This document shows positions 8,549-16,610 of a DNA stretch of 64,000 nt, piece by piece. The stretch is from DATAAP01 sp041690495 (GTDB taxonomy: Bacteria; Pseudomonadota; Alphaproteobacteria; CACIAM-22H2): NCBI GenBank assembly GCA_041690495.1, contig JAWLHE010000001.1:372001-436000 (forward strand), written 5' to 3'. A program made the translations under genes and the position numbers. Within the stretch, counting starts at the first letter, position 1; every line of letters starts with the position of its first letter. The notes beneath the pieces are model-generated. The model ran no database searches, was not told the origin of the DNA, and saw nothing but the letters and a program-made list of their open reading frames with translations.

Positions 8549-9262
8549 TCAGATCCCGAGATGCGTCGCGAGGATTTGCGGATTGCGGGCGAGCTCGTTG
8601 CTCGGACCGTCGAATGCGACCCTGCCTTTGACGAGGATGACGTTGCGGTCGGCGAGCTCGAGCAGGGTCGTCACGTTCTTGTCGACGATGACGCTGGCGA
8701 GGCCGGACTGCTTGAGCAGGCGGATGACGCCCCATATCTCGTGCCGGATGATCGGCGCCAGTCCCTCGGTCGCCTCGTCGAGGATCAGGAGTCGCGGGTT
8801 GGTCATGAGGGCGCGGCCGATCGTCAGCATCTGCTGCTCGCCGCCGGAGAGCCGGTTGCCGTGGTTGTCGATGCGCTCGGCAAGGCGGGGGAACAGCGCC
8901 AGCACGCGCTCCAGGGTCCATTCGGTGCGCCCGTCGATGCCCGGTCCCGCCGCCATGACCAGGTGCTCGCGCACCGTCAGGTTATGGAAGATGCCTCTGC
9001 CCTCCGGCACGAAGGCGATGCCTTCGCGCGCGATGCGGTAAGGCTCGGCACGCGTCATGTTGCGGCCGTTGACGCGGACTTCGCCGCTACGTGCGCGCGT
9101 CAGCCCGAGGATCGAACGCAGCGTCGTGGTCTTGCCCATGCCGTTGCGGCCCAGCAGGCTCACGGTCTCCCCTGGCCGCACGGCGAAGTCGACGCCGTGC
9201 AGGATATGGCTGCTGCCGTAATAGGTATGCAGGCCCTTGGCTGCGATGATCGGCTCGCTCAC
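8549..9262 (-). CDS. livF: Liv-type ABC transporter ATP-binding protein (LivF family), benzoate locus
   Basis: 237-residue ATPase of the second importer. It has Walker A GRNGMGKTTT, signature LSGGEQQMLTIGRALM and Walker B RLLILDEATEGLAP. The GTG start at 9262 overlaps the stop of livG by four bases (GTGA). The open frame runs further upstream, but that extension is out-of-frame livG sequence, so I chose GTG. It lacks the basic C-terminal tail of the LivF at 298-1140, so it is a different subgroup. Co-transcription with benzoate-CoA ligase points to uptake of benzoate or a related aromatic acid. Confidence 0.92.
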   Translation of the reverse strand: MSEPIIAAKGLHTYYGSSHILHGVDFAVRPGETVSLLGRNGMGKTTTLRSILGLTRARSGEVRVNGRNMTRAEPYRIAREGIAFVPEGRGIFHNLTVREHLVMAAGPGIDGRTEWTLERVLALFPRLAERIDNHGNRLSGGEQQMLTIGRALMTNPRLLILDEATEGLAPIIRHEIWGVIRLLKQSGLASVIVDKNVTTLLELADRNVILVKGRVAFDGPSNELARNPQILATHLGI

Positions 9263-10014
9263 GCGGCGGCCCCTTCGCCGAGATAGGCTTCCTGCACGAT
9301 GCGGCTCTTGCGGATCGCCTCGGGCGGGCCGCTCTCGAGCACGGCGCCGTTGACCATCACGGTGATCACGTCGGCCACCGCGAATACCGCGTCCATGTCG
9401 TGCTCGACCAGGATCAGGGTATGCCCGCCCCTGAGCCGCTTGATCAGGTCGACCATCCGCGCGGATTCGTCGGCGCTCATTCCGGCCATCGGCTCGTCGA
9501 GCAGCAGCACCTTGGGCTCCGTCGCGAGAATCAGGCCGATTTCGAGCTGGCGCTGCTCGCCATGGCTGAGCGCGCCGGCCGGAACCCGCGCCCGCTCGGC
9601 CAGTCCCGCCATCGCCAGCGCCTGCTCGGTGCGCGCGGCGACGTCGCGCAGCCGCGATGCCGGCCGGAAGAACCGCATGGCGGAGGGCAGCCGCGACTGC
9701 GCGGCCAGCCAGCAATTCTCGTGGACGGTGAACTCGGGGAAGATGTTGGTCTTCTGGTAGCTTCGCCCCATGCCGCGCTTCGACACGCGGTAGGGTGCCA
9801 GGCCGGTGATGTCCTCCCCGCCGAGGCGGATATTCCCGTTGGTTGGCGAAAGGTCGCCCGACAGCAGATTGATCAGCGTCGTCTTGCCGGCGCCGTTCGG
9901 CCCGATCACGCAATGCACCGCGCCGCGCGCCACGCGCAGGCTCACGCCATCGACGGCCACGAGTCCGCCGAAGCGCTTGGTAAGGGCGCTGGTCTCGAGT
10001 GCGATCTCAGCCAT
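9259..10014 (-). CDS. livG: Liv-type ABC transporter ATP-binding protein (LivG family), benzoate locus
   Basis: 251-residue ATPase with Walker A GPNGAGKTTL, the family loop GRSYQKTNIFPEFTVHENCW, the signature-position sequence LSHGEQRQLEIGLILA and Walker B VLLLDEPMAGMS. I take the ATG at 10014 (MAEIALETSALTKRF) because it aligns with LivG starts and overlaps the livM stop by eight bases. An upstream start at 10050 would add twelve residues encoded inside livM. It is paired with the LivF encoded downstream. Confidence 0.9.
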   Translation of the reverse strand: MAEIALETSALTKRFGGLVAVDGVSLRVARGAVHCVIGPNGAGKTTLINLLSGDLSPTNGNIRLGGEDITGLAPYRVSKRGMGRSYQKTNIFPEFTVHENCWLAAQSRLPSAMRFFRPASRLRDVAARTEQALAMAGLAERARVPAGALSHGEQRQLEIGLILATEPKVLLLDEPMAGMSADESARMVDLIKRLRGGHTLILVEHDMDAVFAVADVITVMVNGAVLESGPPEAIRKSRIVQEAYLGEGAAA

Positions 10015-10987
10015 CGGCGGGAAGAGGCGCCTTGCGCCTCGGCAGGGCAAGGCGATTGAGCAGGTCGGCCAGCCCGTTGGGCAGCACCAGCACCACCACG
10101 ATCACGAACAGGCCGACCATCAGCAGCCAGCGCTCGGTGATGCCCTGGACGAACTCCTCGAGCAGGACCAGGGTGAACGCGCCGAGCGCCGGTCCCAGCC
10201 GCGAGCGCAGCCCGCCCAGGATCACCATCATCAGCACGATGCCGGATTCGCGCCAGCTCATCAGCGCCGGATTGACGTAGGCATACTGTGTCGCATAGAG
10301 CGAGCCGGCGAAGCCGGCGATCGTGCCGGCGATGACGAAGGCGGCCAGCTTGTAGGCATAGGTGTTGTAGCCGAGCGCGCGCATCCGGTGCTCGTTGACA
10401 CGAATGCCCGCGATCGTCTTGCCGAACGGTGCGCGCATGATGACGCCGATCAGGAGATAGACCGCGACCATTCCCGCGAGCACGAAATAGAAGAGGCTCG
10501 GCCGATGGTCGAAATCGATCAGCGTGACTCCGGCGATCTCCGCGGCCGGTCGCATCGCCAGGAACAGCCCGTCGGAGCCGCCGAGCGACTTCGAATCGAA
10601 GAACAGATAGAAGAACATCTGTGCGAAGGCGAGCGTCAGCATGATGAAATAAATGCCCGCCGTGCGCACCACCATCGCGCCGATGGCGAGGGCCGCCAGG
10701 GCGCTGAACGCCAGCGCCGCCGGCAGGGCCAGCCAGAAGCTGACCGCTTCCGACTTCGGCGCGATCAGGGCGACGCTGTAGGCGCCGATCCCGAAGAACG
10801 CGGCGTGGCCGAAGCTGACCAGGCCTGCGCCGCTGACGAGGAATCCGAGACTCATGGCGAAGATCGCCATGACCATGATCTTGGTGAAGAGCTGCACGTA
10901 GAACCGGTCGGCGAACTGCGGCAGCAGGACCAGCGCCGCCACCGCGGCGACGCCCAGCACGGTCAGGACGCGCGAGTTCGCTTCCAT
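10007..10987 (-). CDS. livM: Liv-type ABC transporter permease (LivM family), benzoate locus
   Basis: 326-residue inner-membrane permease with the LivM signature MSLGFLVSGAGLVSFGHAAFFGIGAYS near residues 38-64 and about eight to nine hydrophobic stretches. The ATG at 10987 shares one base with the stop of livH (TGATG), the usual coupling for these genes. An open frame eleven codons longer exists but lies within livH. It forms the pore with the LivH encoded just upstream. Confidence 0.92.
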   Translation of the reverse strand: MEANSRVLTVLGVAAVAALVLLPQFADRFYVQLFTKIMVMAIFAMSLGFLVSGAGLVSFGHAAFFGIGAYSVALIAPKSEAVSFWLALPAALAFSALAALAIGAMVVRTAGIYFIMLTLAFAQMFFYLFFDSKSLGGSDGLFLAMRPAAEIAGVTLIDFDHRPSLFYFVLAGMVAVYLLIGVIMRAPFGKTIAGIRVNEHRMRALGYNTYAYKLAAFVIAGTIAGFAGSLYATQYAYVNPALMSWRESGIVLMMVILGGLRSRLGPALGAFTLVLLEEFVQGITERWLLMVGLFVIVVVLVLPNGLADLLNRLALPRRKAPLPADG

Positions 10988-11853
10988 CACGCCCGCCCGA
11001 ATACGCCTTGCGGGCGCCACAGCAGCACTGCCGCCATCACCGCATAGACCACGACGCTCGCGAGATCCGGCAGGAAGACCTTGCCGAACGTGTCGGCGAG
11101 GCCGATGAGGAGGGCCGCGATGAACGCGCCGCGGATCGAGCCGATGCCGCCGATCACGACGACGACGAAGCAGATGATCAGCACGTGCTCGCCGAGGCCC
11201 GGATAGACCGAGGAGAGCGGTGCGGCGATCATCCCGGCGAGCGCCGCGAGCCCGGCGCCTGCGGCGAACACGAACGTGTAGAGCAGCTTGATGTTGATGC
11301 CGAGGCTCTGGACCATCTCGCGGTTGACCGATCCGGCGCGGATGGCCATGCCGAGCCGCGTTCTCTGGATGACGAAGTACATGACCGCGACCATCACCAG
11401 GCAGATACCGGACACCACCAGGCGGTAGACCGGATAGCTGAGATTCTCCGTAAGCGGGATCGAGTACTGGAATGCGGGCGGCACCGGCACGCCGTGCACG
11501 TCATTTCCGAAGATCAGGCTCTGCAGCTCGTTGAAGACCAGAATCAGTCCGTAGGTCAGCAGCACCTGATAGAGGTGGTCGCGGGTGTAAAGGAAGCGGA
11601 TCATCAGCCGCTCGACGAGCAGCCCGAGCAGCACGGCGATCGGCAGCCCGAGCAGGATGGCAAGCCACAGGCTGCCCGTGCGCAGCGTGAGCGCGTAAGC
11701 GAGGTACGCGCCGATCATGTAGAACGATCCGTGCGCGAGATTGATGACGTTGAGGATGCCGAAGACGAGGGTCAGCCCGCTCGCGATCAGGAACAGCAGC
11801 AGTCCGTACTGCACGCCGTTGAGTGCCTGGATGAGTAGGAAAAGCGGGTCCAT
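10987..11853 (-). CDS. livH: Liv-type ABC transporter permease (LivH family), benzoate locus
   Basis: 288-residue inner-membrane permease. The N-terminus LNGVQYGLLLFLIASGLTLVFGILNVINLAHGS is the family signature, and GGIGSIRGAFIAALLIGLADTFG is the C-terminal coupling region. It follows the binding-protein gene after 82 bp that contain a perfect 30-bp palindrome, and it overlaps livM by one base. Confidence 0.93.
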   Translation of the reverse strand: MDPLFLLIQALNGVQYGLLLFLIASGLTLVFGILNVINLAHGSFYMIGAYLAYALTLRTGSLWLAILLGLPIAVLLGLLVERLMIRFLYTRDHLYQVLLTYGLILVFNELQSLIFGNDVHGVPVPPAFQYSIPLTENLSYPVYRLVVSGICLVMVAVMYFVIQRTRLGMAIRAGSVNREMVQSLGINIKLLYTFVFAAGAGLAALAGMIAAPLSSVYPGLGEHVLIICFVVVVIGGIGSIRGAFIAALLIGLADTFGKVFLPDLASVVVYAVMAAVLLWRPQGVFGRA

Positions 11854-11882
11854 GCGGGGGCTGGCTGCATGCGTCGGAAACG

Positions 11883-11912
11883 TGTAGGGGCGGGTTTAAA
11901 CCCGCCCCTACA
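11883..11912. repeat. GC-rich palindromic repeat (copy 3, perfect)
   Basis: Perfect 30-bp palindrome without loop, arm TGTAGGGGCGGGTTT, between the binding-protein gene and livH. It is the most symmetrical member of the dispersed family at 250, 1155 and 20484. Placed after the highly expressed class of binding-protein genes, it could stabilise the upstream mRNA part; that is inference. Confidence 0.85.
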
Positions 11913-11935
11913 TCAGATCAACACGGGGCTGTCGC

Positions 11936-13147
11936 TCAGGCCAGCTTGCAGCCGGTACCCGGATCCGACAGCGCCTTGTGGGCGACGGAGACATAGCGGT
12001 TCTCTTCGCCTTTGGCCTCGCGCAGATAGATGTCCTGGATCGGGTTGTGCGCCTTGGACATCTTCCACTTGCCGCGCGGACTGTCGATCTCGGCGCTCTC
12101 CATCCTGGCGATGATGTCCTTCTTCGCCTTGACGTCGCCCTTGACCGCATCCATGGCCAGGGCCAGCAGCAGCCCGGTGTCGTAACCCTGGACCGCGTAC
12201 ACGTCCGCGGGCCGGCTGGTCATCTTCCGGAAGTCGGCGCGGAACTTCTTGTCCACCGGATTGTCGAGACCGTCGGCGTAGTGAAGCGTCGTCAGCAGGC
12301 CCTGCGCCGCCTCGCCCTGCGCCTTGAGCACGCCATCGGTGAGGAAGCCGGAACCGTAGAGCGGGATCGACTGACGCAGTCCCGCGGCATGGTAGTCCCT
12401 GACGAACTTCGCGGCGCCGCCGCCGGCGAAGAACACGAACACGCAGTCCGGCTTGGCGCTGGCGATCTCGGTCAGCTGCGCCTGGAACTCGACGTCCGGG
12501 AACGGCACCCAGATCTCCTTGGCGATCTTGCCGCCGAGCTTGGTGAAGCCTTCCTTGAAGCCGTTGAGGGACTCCTCGCCCGCGGCGTATTTCCAGGCCA
12601 TGACGATGGCGCTGCGGTGGCCCTTGTCGTAGGCGACCTTGCCCATCGGGAATGCCGGCTGCCAGTTGCTGAACGAGGTGCGGAAGATGTTCGGCGCGCA
12701 CATCGCGCGGGTGATCACGTCCGCGCCGGCGTTGGGAATGACCATCATCGTCTCTTCGTCGCGCGCGATGCGGGCCATTGCCGCCGCGACGCCCGAATGC
12801 ACCGTGCCGATCAGGAAGTCGACCTTCTCGCCCACCACGAGGCGGTTGGTGTTCTGCGGCGCCTTGGCGGGATCGCTCTCGTCGTCGACCTGGACGAACG
12901 CGACCTCGCGGCCGCCGAGCTTGCCGCCGCGCTGGCTGATCGCCAGCTTCATCGCATCGGTGATGTTGTTGCCGAGCGCGGCATAGGTGCCGCTGTACGG
13001 CAGCATCAGGCCGATCTTGATCTTGGCCTGCTGGCCGATCGCGAAGCGCGTCGGCGTGAAGCCGAGCGCCGCGGTCGCGGCAGTGGCGCCCGCCGCCTTC
13101 AGCAGCGTGCGGCGCCCGACGCGCGTCGTTGTCCTGGAACGTGTCAT
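11936..13147 (-). CDS. ABC transporter substrate-binding protein, benzoate locus
   Basis: 403-residue periplasmic binding protein of the Peripla_BP_6 family (KIKIGLMLPYSGTYAALGNN at the start of the mature part). The leader VGRRTLLKAAGATAATAALGF has a twin-arginine-like pattern, so Tat export is possible; no Tat substrate test can be read from sequence alone. AGGGAGGA precedes the ATG at 13147. The gene follows benzoate-CoA ligase by 23 bp and precedes livH, so benzoate or a related aromatic carboxylate is the likely ligand. Confidence 0.9.
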   Translation of the reverse strand: MTRSRTTTRVGRRTLLKAAGATAATAALGFTPTRFAIGQQAKIKIGLMLPYSGTYAALGNNITDAMKLAISQRGGKLGGREVAFVQVDDESDPAKAPQNTNRLVVGEKVDFLIGTVHSGVAAAMARIARDEETMMVIPNAGADVITRAMCAPNIFRTSFSNWQPAFPMGKVAYDKGHRSAIVMAWKYAAGEESLNGFKEGFTKLGGKIAKEIWVPFPDVEFQAQLTEIASAKPDCVFVFFAGGGAAKFVRDYHAAGLRQSIPLYGSGFLTDGVLKAQGEAAQGLLTTLHYADGLDNPVDKKFRADFRKMTSRPADVYAVQGYDTGLLLALAMDAVKGDVKAKKDIIARMESAEIDSPRGKWKMSKAHNPIQDIYLREAKGEENRYVSVAHKALSDPGTGCKLA

Positions 13148-13170
13148 CTCTGTCCTCCCTGTGAATTCGG

Positions 13171-14781
13171 TCAGGCGGCCCGCGTGACGCTCTTGGCCGC
13201 CTGCTGACGCAGCTTGAAACGCTGGATCTTTCCCGTCGCGGTCTTGGGCAATTCGCCGATGAACTCGATCCAGCGCGGGTACTTGTACGGCGCCAGCTGC
13301 GATTTGACGTGCTCTTTCAGGGCCTGGGCCAGCGCGGCGCCGGCGTCCTGCTTCTGGTTCAGCACGACATAGGCCTTGGGCTTGATCAGGCCGTTCTCGT
13401 CCGCCAGGCCGATCACCGCGGCCTCGAGCACGGCGGGATGCGACATCAGCGCCGCCTCGACCTCGAACGGCGAGACGTAGATGCCGCCGACCTTCAGCAT
13501 GTCGTCGGCGCGGCCGCCGTAGGTGTAGTAGCCGTCCTCGTCGCGCGTGTACTTGTCACCGGTTCGCGTCCACACGCCCTCGAACGTCATGCGCGAGCGG
13601 GCGCGGTTGTTCCAATAGCCGCCGGCCGCGGTCGGACCGCGCACCAGCAGCTCGCCGATCTCGCCCGGCCCGGCGTCCCGGCCGTCGTCGCCGACGATGC
13701 GAAGATCGTAGCCGGGAACGGCGCGGCCGGTGGTGCCGTAGCGCACGTCGCCCGGTGCGTTCGACAGGAAGATGTGAAGCATCTCCGTCGAGCCGATGCC
13801 GTCGAGGATGTCGACGCCGGTCATGGCGGTCCAGCGCTCGCCGAGGTCTTTCGGCAGGGCCTCCCCGGCCGAAGCGCAGCGCCGCAGGCGCAGCTCGTCG
13901 CGCTTCGGCATCTCGCCGGAGGCGAGCAGCGCCGCGTAGAGCGTCGGTACGCCGTAGAAGATGGTCGGCTTGTGCTGCCGCAGCACCTGCGCGACTGCGG
14001 CCGGCGTCGGCCGCTCGGCCATCAGCACCGCGGTGGCGCCGGCGCGGAACGGGAAGGTCAGTGCGTTGCCCAGGCCATAGGCGAAGAACAGCTTCGCGGC
14101 TGAAAACACGACGTCTTCGGCCTGGATGCCGAGCACGGGGCGCGCATAGAGCTCCGCGGTCTGCACCAGGCTCGACTGCACGTGGATGGCGCCTTTGGGC
14201 GAGCCTGTCGAGCCCGACGAATAGAGCCAGAACGCGGCATCGTCGGCGACGGTCGGCGCGGGATTCAACTCGGGCGAGGCCTCGCGCGTCAATGCCGAGA
14301 GGCTTGGATATCCGGCGGCGGCGCCGCCGGCGACGACGACCCCCGCGAGGACCCGCGGATCGGCCAGCGCCGGCCTGAACTTCTCGAACAATGGCGCGGA
14401 GACGACGGCGACGCGGGCGCGGCTGTCGCGCAGCATGTAGGCGTAGTCGTCGGCGGTCAGCAGCGTGTTGATCGGGACGGGCACCGCGCCGATGCGGATG
14501 GCGCCGAGAAACAGGGCGGGGAAGTCGATCGTGTCGAGCATGCACATCAGCACGCGCTGCTCGAGTCCCACCCCGAGCGCCCTGAGCGCGTTGCCGCAGC
14601 GGTTTACCCGCTGCGCCAGCTCGGCATAGGTGTAGCTGCCGGCGTCGTCGATGACCGCGACCTTGTCGCCGCGTCCCGCCGCGAGATTCGCGTCGATCAG
14701 GTCGACGCTGGCGTTGTAGTCGCGCGGAATCTCGATCCGCGGCGGAACGGAACTGTGATCGACGCTGACTGAACCGGTCAT
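13171..14781 (-). CDS. bclA: Benzoate-CoA ligase
   Basis: Forms benzoyl-CoA from benzoate, ATP and CoA, the first step of the box pathway. The 536-residue protein has the adenylation P-loop YSSGSTGSPKGAIH, the A5-like region DGIGSTEMLHIF, TGDKYTRDEDGYYTYGGRADDM, and the C-terminal catalytic Lys in PKTATGKIQRFKLR. I chose ATG 14781 (MTGSVSVDHSSVPPRIEIP) because it fits the usual N-terminus and has GAGGA upstream; a longer open frame to 14940 is arginine-rich and unlikely. A BoxR-type operator lies about 155 bp upstream. It leads the operon with the second Liv transporter. Confidence 0.93.
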   Translation of the reverse strand: MTGSVSVDHSSVPPRIEIPRDYNASVDLIDANLAAGRGDKVAVIDDAGSYTYAELAQRVNRCGNALRALGVGLEQRVLMCMLDTIDFPALFLGAIRIGAVPVPINTLLTADDYAYMLRDSRARVAVVSAPLFEKFRPALADPRVLAGVVVAGGAAAGYPSLSALTREASPELNPAPTVADDAAFWLYSSGSTGSPKGAIHVQSSLVQTAELYARPVLGIQAEDVVFSAAKLFFAYGLGNALTFPFRAGATAVLMAERPTPAAVAQVLRQHKPTIFYGVPTLYAALLASGEMPKRDELRLRRCASAGEALPKDLGERWTAMTGVDILDGIGSTEMLHIFLSNAPGDVRYGTTGRAVPGYDLRIVGDDGRDAGPGEIGELLVRGPTAAGGYWNNRARSRMTFEGVWTRTGDKYTRDEDGYYTYGGRADDMLKVGGIYVSPFEVEAALMSHPAVLEAAVIGLADENGLIKPKAYVVLNQKQDAGAALAQALKEHVKSQLAPYKYPRWIEFIGELPKTATGKIQRFKLRQQAAKSVTRAA

Positions 14782-14935
14782 TCCCCGCGTGTCCTCAACC
14801 TTGCGCGGTCCAAGCCCGCGCATCGAGACCCCGCGGCGATCGGCGGTGCCTCTTTCTTCTGATTTCTTGCGCTTGCGTCCCGCCTCTGCCGGGCAGGTTC
14901 GCGCCCTCATTGTGCCGCGCGAGCGGGCTCGGTCA

Positions 14936-14950
14936 AGCAATATTGTGCAT
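14936..14950. promoter_or_regulatory. Probable BoxR operator upstream of bclA
   Basis: AGCAATATTGTGCAT, an imperfect palindrome with TGCA-type half-sites. It matches the sites before boxR (15527) and boxC (16566) in 12 to 13 of 15 positions. It lies between the flavodoxin stop and the bclA start, implying a separate promoter for the ligase-transporter operon. BoxR/BzdR regulators are known to bind TGCA repeats; binding here is predicted. Confidence 0.6.
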
Positions 14951-14958
14951 GTCGGCCG

Positions 14959-15447
14959 CTAGGCGGCCCTGGCTTCGACGGTTTCGAGCTGTTGCAGCCA
15001 GCCCTGCACCCACTCGGTCGCGACCGCCTCCGGGATCGTGCCGGCGCTGGCGTCGTGGCGCATCACCTCGCCGATCCGCGCCGCCTTGAGACGCGTCATC
15101 AACTCGTCGAAGCGTTTGCCGCCATGGCAGAACGTGTCGGCATAGGTGCGGTCGCCGAGGGCGAAGACGCCATAGCGGACATGGCTCAGATCGGGGCTCG
15201 CGGCGCCCAGCGCCTCGTAGAACTTCAGTGCATTGTCCGGCACGTCGCCCTGGCCGTAGGTCGAGCAGCAGAACAGGAAGACGCCGGGCCGCTGGAACAC
15301 CGTCGGGTCGAGATCGTCCATCGCCACGACCTCGGCGTCGCGCCCCCTGGCCGCGATCGCGTCGCGGACGTCATTGGCAACCAGCTCGGCGGTGCCGGTC
15401 ATGGTGCCGACCAGGATGGTGACCGCGTTCACGTTCAATCGCCTCAT
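14959..15447 (-). CDS. Small flavodoxin (MioC-like)
   Basis: 162-residue flavodoxin-domain protein. The FMN phosphate loop is TMTGTAE (about residues 16-22). The flavin-contacting loops are FCCSTYGQGDVPDN and VFALGDRTYADTFCHGGK, as in MioC and the FMN domain of CysJ. It probably carries single electrons in the cytoplasm. It lies between boxR (divergent) and bclA (same strand), where a TGCA sits just upstream of its start, so it may be induced with the benzoate genes. No BoxA reductase is encoded here, so it could feed electrons to BoxB; this is inference. The exact start is uncertain because a GTG five codons in is also possible. Confidence 0.85.
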   Translation of the reverse strand: MRRLNVNAVTILVGTMTGTAELVANDVRDAIAARGRDAEVVAMDDLDPTVFQRPGVFLFCCSTYGQGDVPDNALKFYEALGAASPDLSHVRYGVFALGDRTYADTFCHGGKRFDELMTRLKAARIGEVMRHDASAGTIPEAVATEWVQGWLQQLETVEARAA

Positions 15448-15526
15448 TCATGCAATAAACCGCCGCGCGGCGCGGCTTTCGCGCCTCCGCGAATTCATGT
15501 TATAGCTCGTTGCACTGGCCTGAACA

Positions 15527-15541
15527 AGCATTATAATGCAT
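15527..15541. promoter_or_regulatory. Probable BoxR operator in the boxR/flavodoxin divergent region
   Basis: AGCATTATAATGCAT, with the perfect core GCATTATAATGC, sits 44 bp upstream of the boxR start in the 137-bp divergent region. Further TGCA half-sites lie at 15451 and 15511. The placement fits autoregulation of boxR and control of the flavodoxin gene. The site class is inferred from matches to 14936 and 16566. Confidence 0.6.
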
Positions 15542-15584
15542 ATGGCCTTGCCGGTTCCGGCGAGGGCCATGAAACGGGGTCGGG

Positions 15585-16499
15585 ATGGCGGCGAGCAGAG
15601 CCACGGCGGTGCGGTCCGGCGGCAGCGATGCGGCGAGCGCATATCTGAAGGCGCTGGGCGACCGCGTCCGGCGCACGCGCGCCCGGCGCGGCATGACGCG
15701 GCGCATCCTGGCGCGCGATTCCGGAGTGTCCGAGCGCTATCTCGCCCAGCTCGAATCGGGGCGGGGCAATGTCTCGATCCTGCTCCTGCGCCAGATCGCC
15801 GACGCGATGGGCGTGCCGCTCGCCGAGCTGATTCGCGAGGGGCCCGAGCGCCCGGTCGAATTCGCGATGGCGCAGCAGATCCTTGCCGGCCTCGGCGCGG
15901 ACGAGCTCGCCGAGGCATACCGGCTGCTGGCCGACGCATTCGGCCGCGCCGGCGGCCCGGCGCGCGCCGGGCGCATCGCCCTGATCGGCCTGCGCGGCGC
16001 CGGCAAGAGCACCCTCGGCCGGGCGCTGGCCGACCGGCTGGGGATGCCCTTCATCGAAATGGCGCGCGAGATCGCGGCCGAGGCGGGGACCAGCCTCAGC
16101 GAGGTGTTCTCGCTCTACGGCCAGTCCGCCTATCGCCGTTACGAACACCGGGCGCTCGAGCGCGTCATCGCCGGGCATCCGCGCGCGGTGATCGCGACCG
16201 GCGGCTCGCTGGTGTCGGAGCCGGGTACGTTCGCGACCCTGCTGCGCTGCTGCCATACCGTATGGATCAAGGCGAGCCCGCACGAGCATATGGCCCGGGT
16301 CGTGGCGCAGGGCGACATGCGGCCGATGAAGGGCAGTCCCGAGGCGATGGAGGACCTCAAGCGGATCCTCGAGGGCCGGCATGCGCTTTATGCCAAAGCG
16401 GACGCGACCCTCGATACGTCGGCCCGGAGCGTGCCCGAAAGCATCGAGGCGCTGGCCCGCATCGCCGAGACCCTGATCGGCGGCGCCGAGGCGGCCTAG
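15585..16499 (+). CDS. boxR: BoxR-type transcriptional regulator (HTH plus shikimate-kinase-like domain)
   Basis: Cytoplasmic repressor that senses benzoyl-CoA in characterised systems. The 304 residues show an XRE helix-turn-helix (RRTRARRGMTRRILARDSGVSE then RYLAQLESGRGNVSILLLRQIADAM, about residues 29-75), a linker, and a shikimate-kinase-like domain with P-loop GLRGAGKST near residue 133. This two-domain architecture is diagnostic for BoxR/BzdR. It is divergent from the flavodoxin gene and lies upstream of boxC-boxB. TGCA-type palindromes at its own promoter and at those of boxC and bclA are the probable targets. Confidence 0.94.
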   Translation: MAASRATAVRSGGSDAASAYLKALGDRVRRTRARRGMTRRILARDSGVSERYLAQLESGRGNVSILLLRQIADAMGVPLAELIREGPERPVEFAMAQQILAGLGADELAEAYRLLADAFGRAGGPARAGRIALIGLRGAGKSTLGRALADRLGMPFIEMAREIAAEAGTSLSEVFSLYGQSAYRRYEHRALERVIAGHPRAVIATGGSLVSEPGTFATLLRCCHTVWIKASPHEHMARVVAQGDMRPMKGSPEAMEDLKRILEGRHALYAKADATLDTSARSVPESIEALARIAETLIGGAEAA

Positions 16500-16538
16500 C
16501 CGGCCCGGCTGCGCGCCCTCGGACCCGGGCAGGCCTAC

Positions 16539-16580
16539 TGCAATATCTTGCAGCCTCCGTGGCTATGCATTATTGTGCAT
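16539..16580. promoter_or_regulatory. Probable double BoxR operator upstream of boxC
   Basis: Four TGCA half-sites start at 16539, 16549, 16566 and 16576, i.e. two pairs each spaced by one helical turn (10 bp). The second pair is TGCATTATTGTGCAT, 31 bp upstream of the boxC start, and the first is TGCAATATCTTGCAG. A double site fits tight repression of the catabolic operon by BoxR. Confidence 0.65.
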
Positions 16581-16610
16581 AAGGAGCGCCGGAGGCCTTA
16601 GGGAGAGACG

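Noticed and set aside
13171..14940. A 589-residue form of benzoate-CoA ligase
   Set aside because: The extra 53 residues are basic and Arg-rich and start at the predicted operator; ATG 14781 has a Shine-Dalgarno and fits the family.
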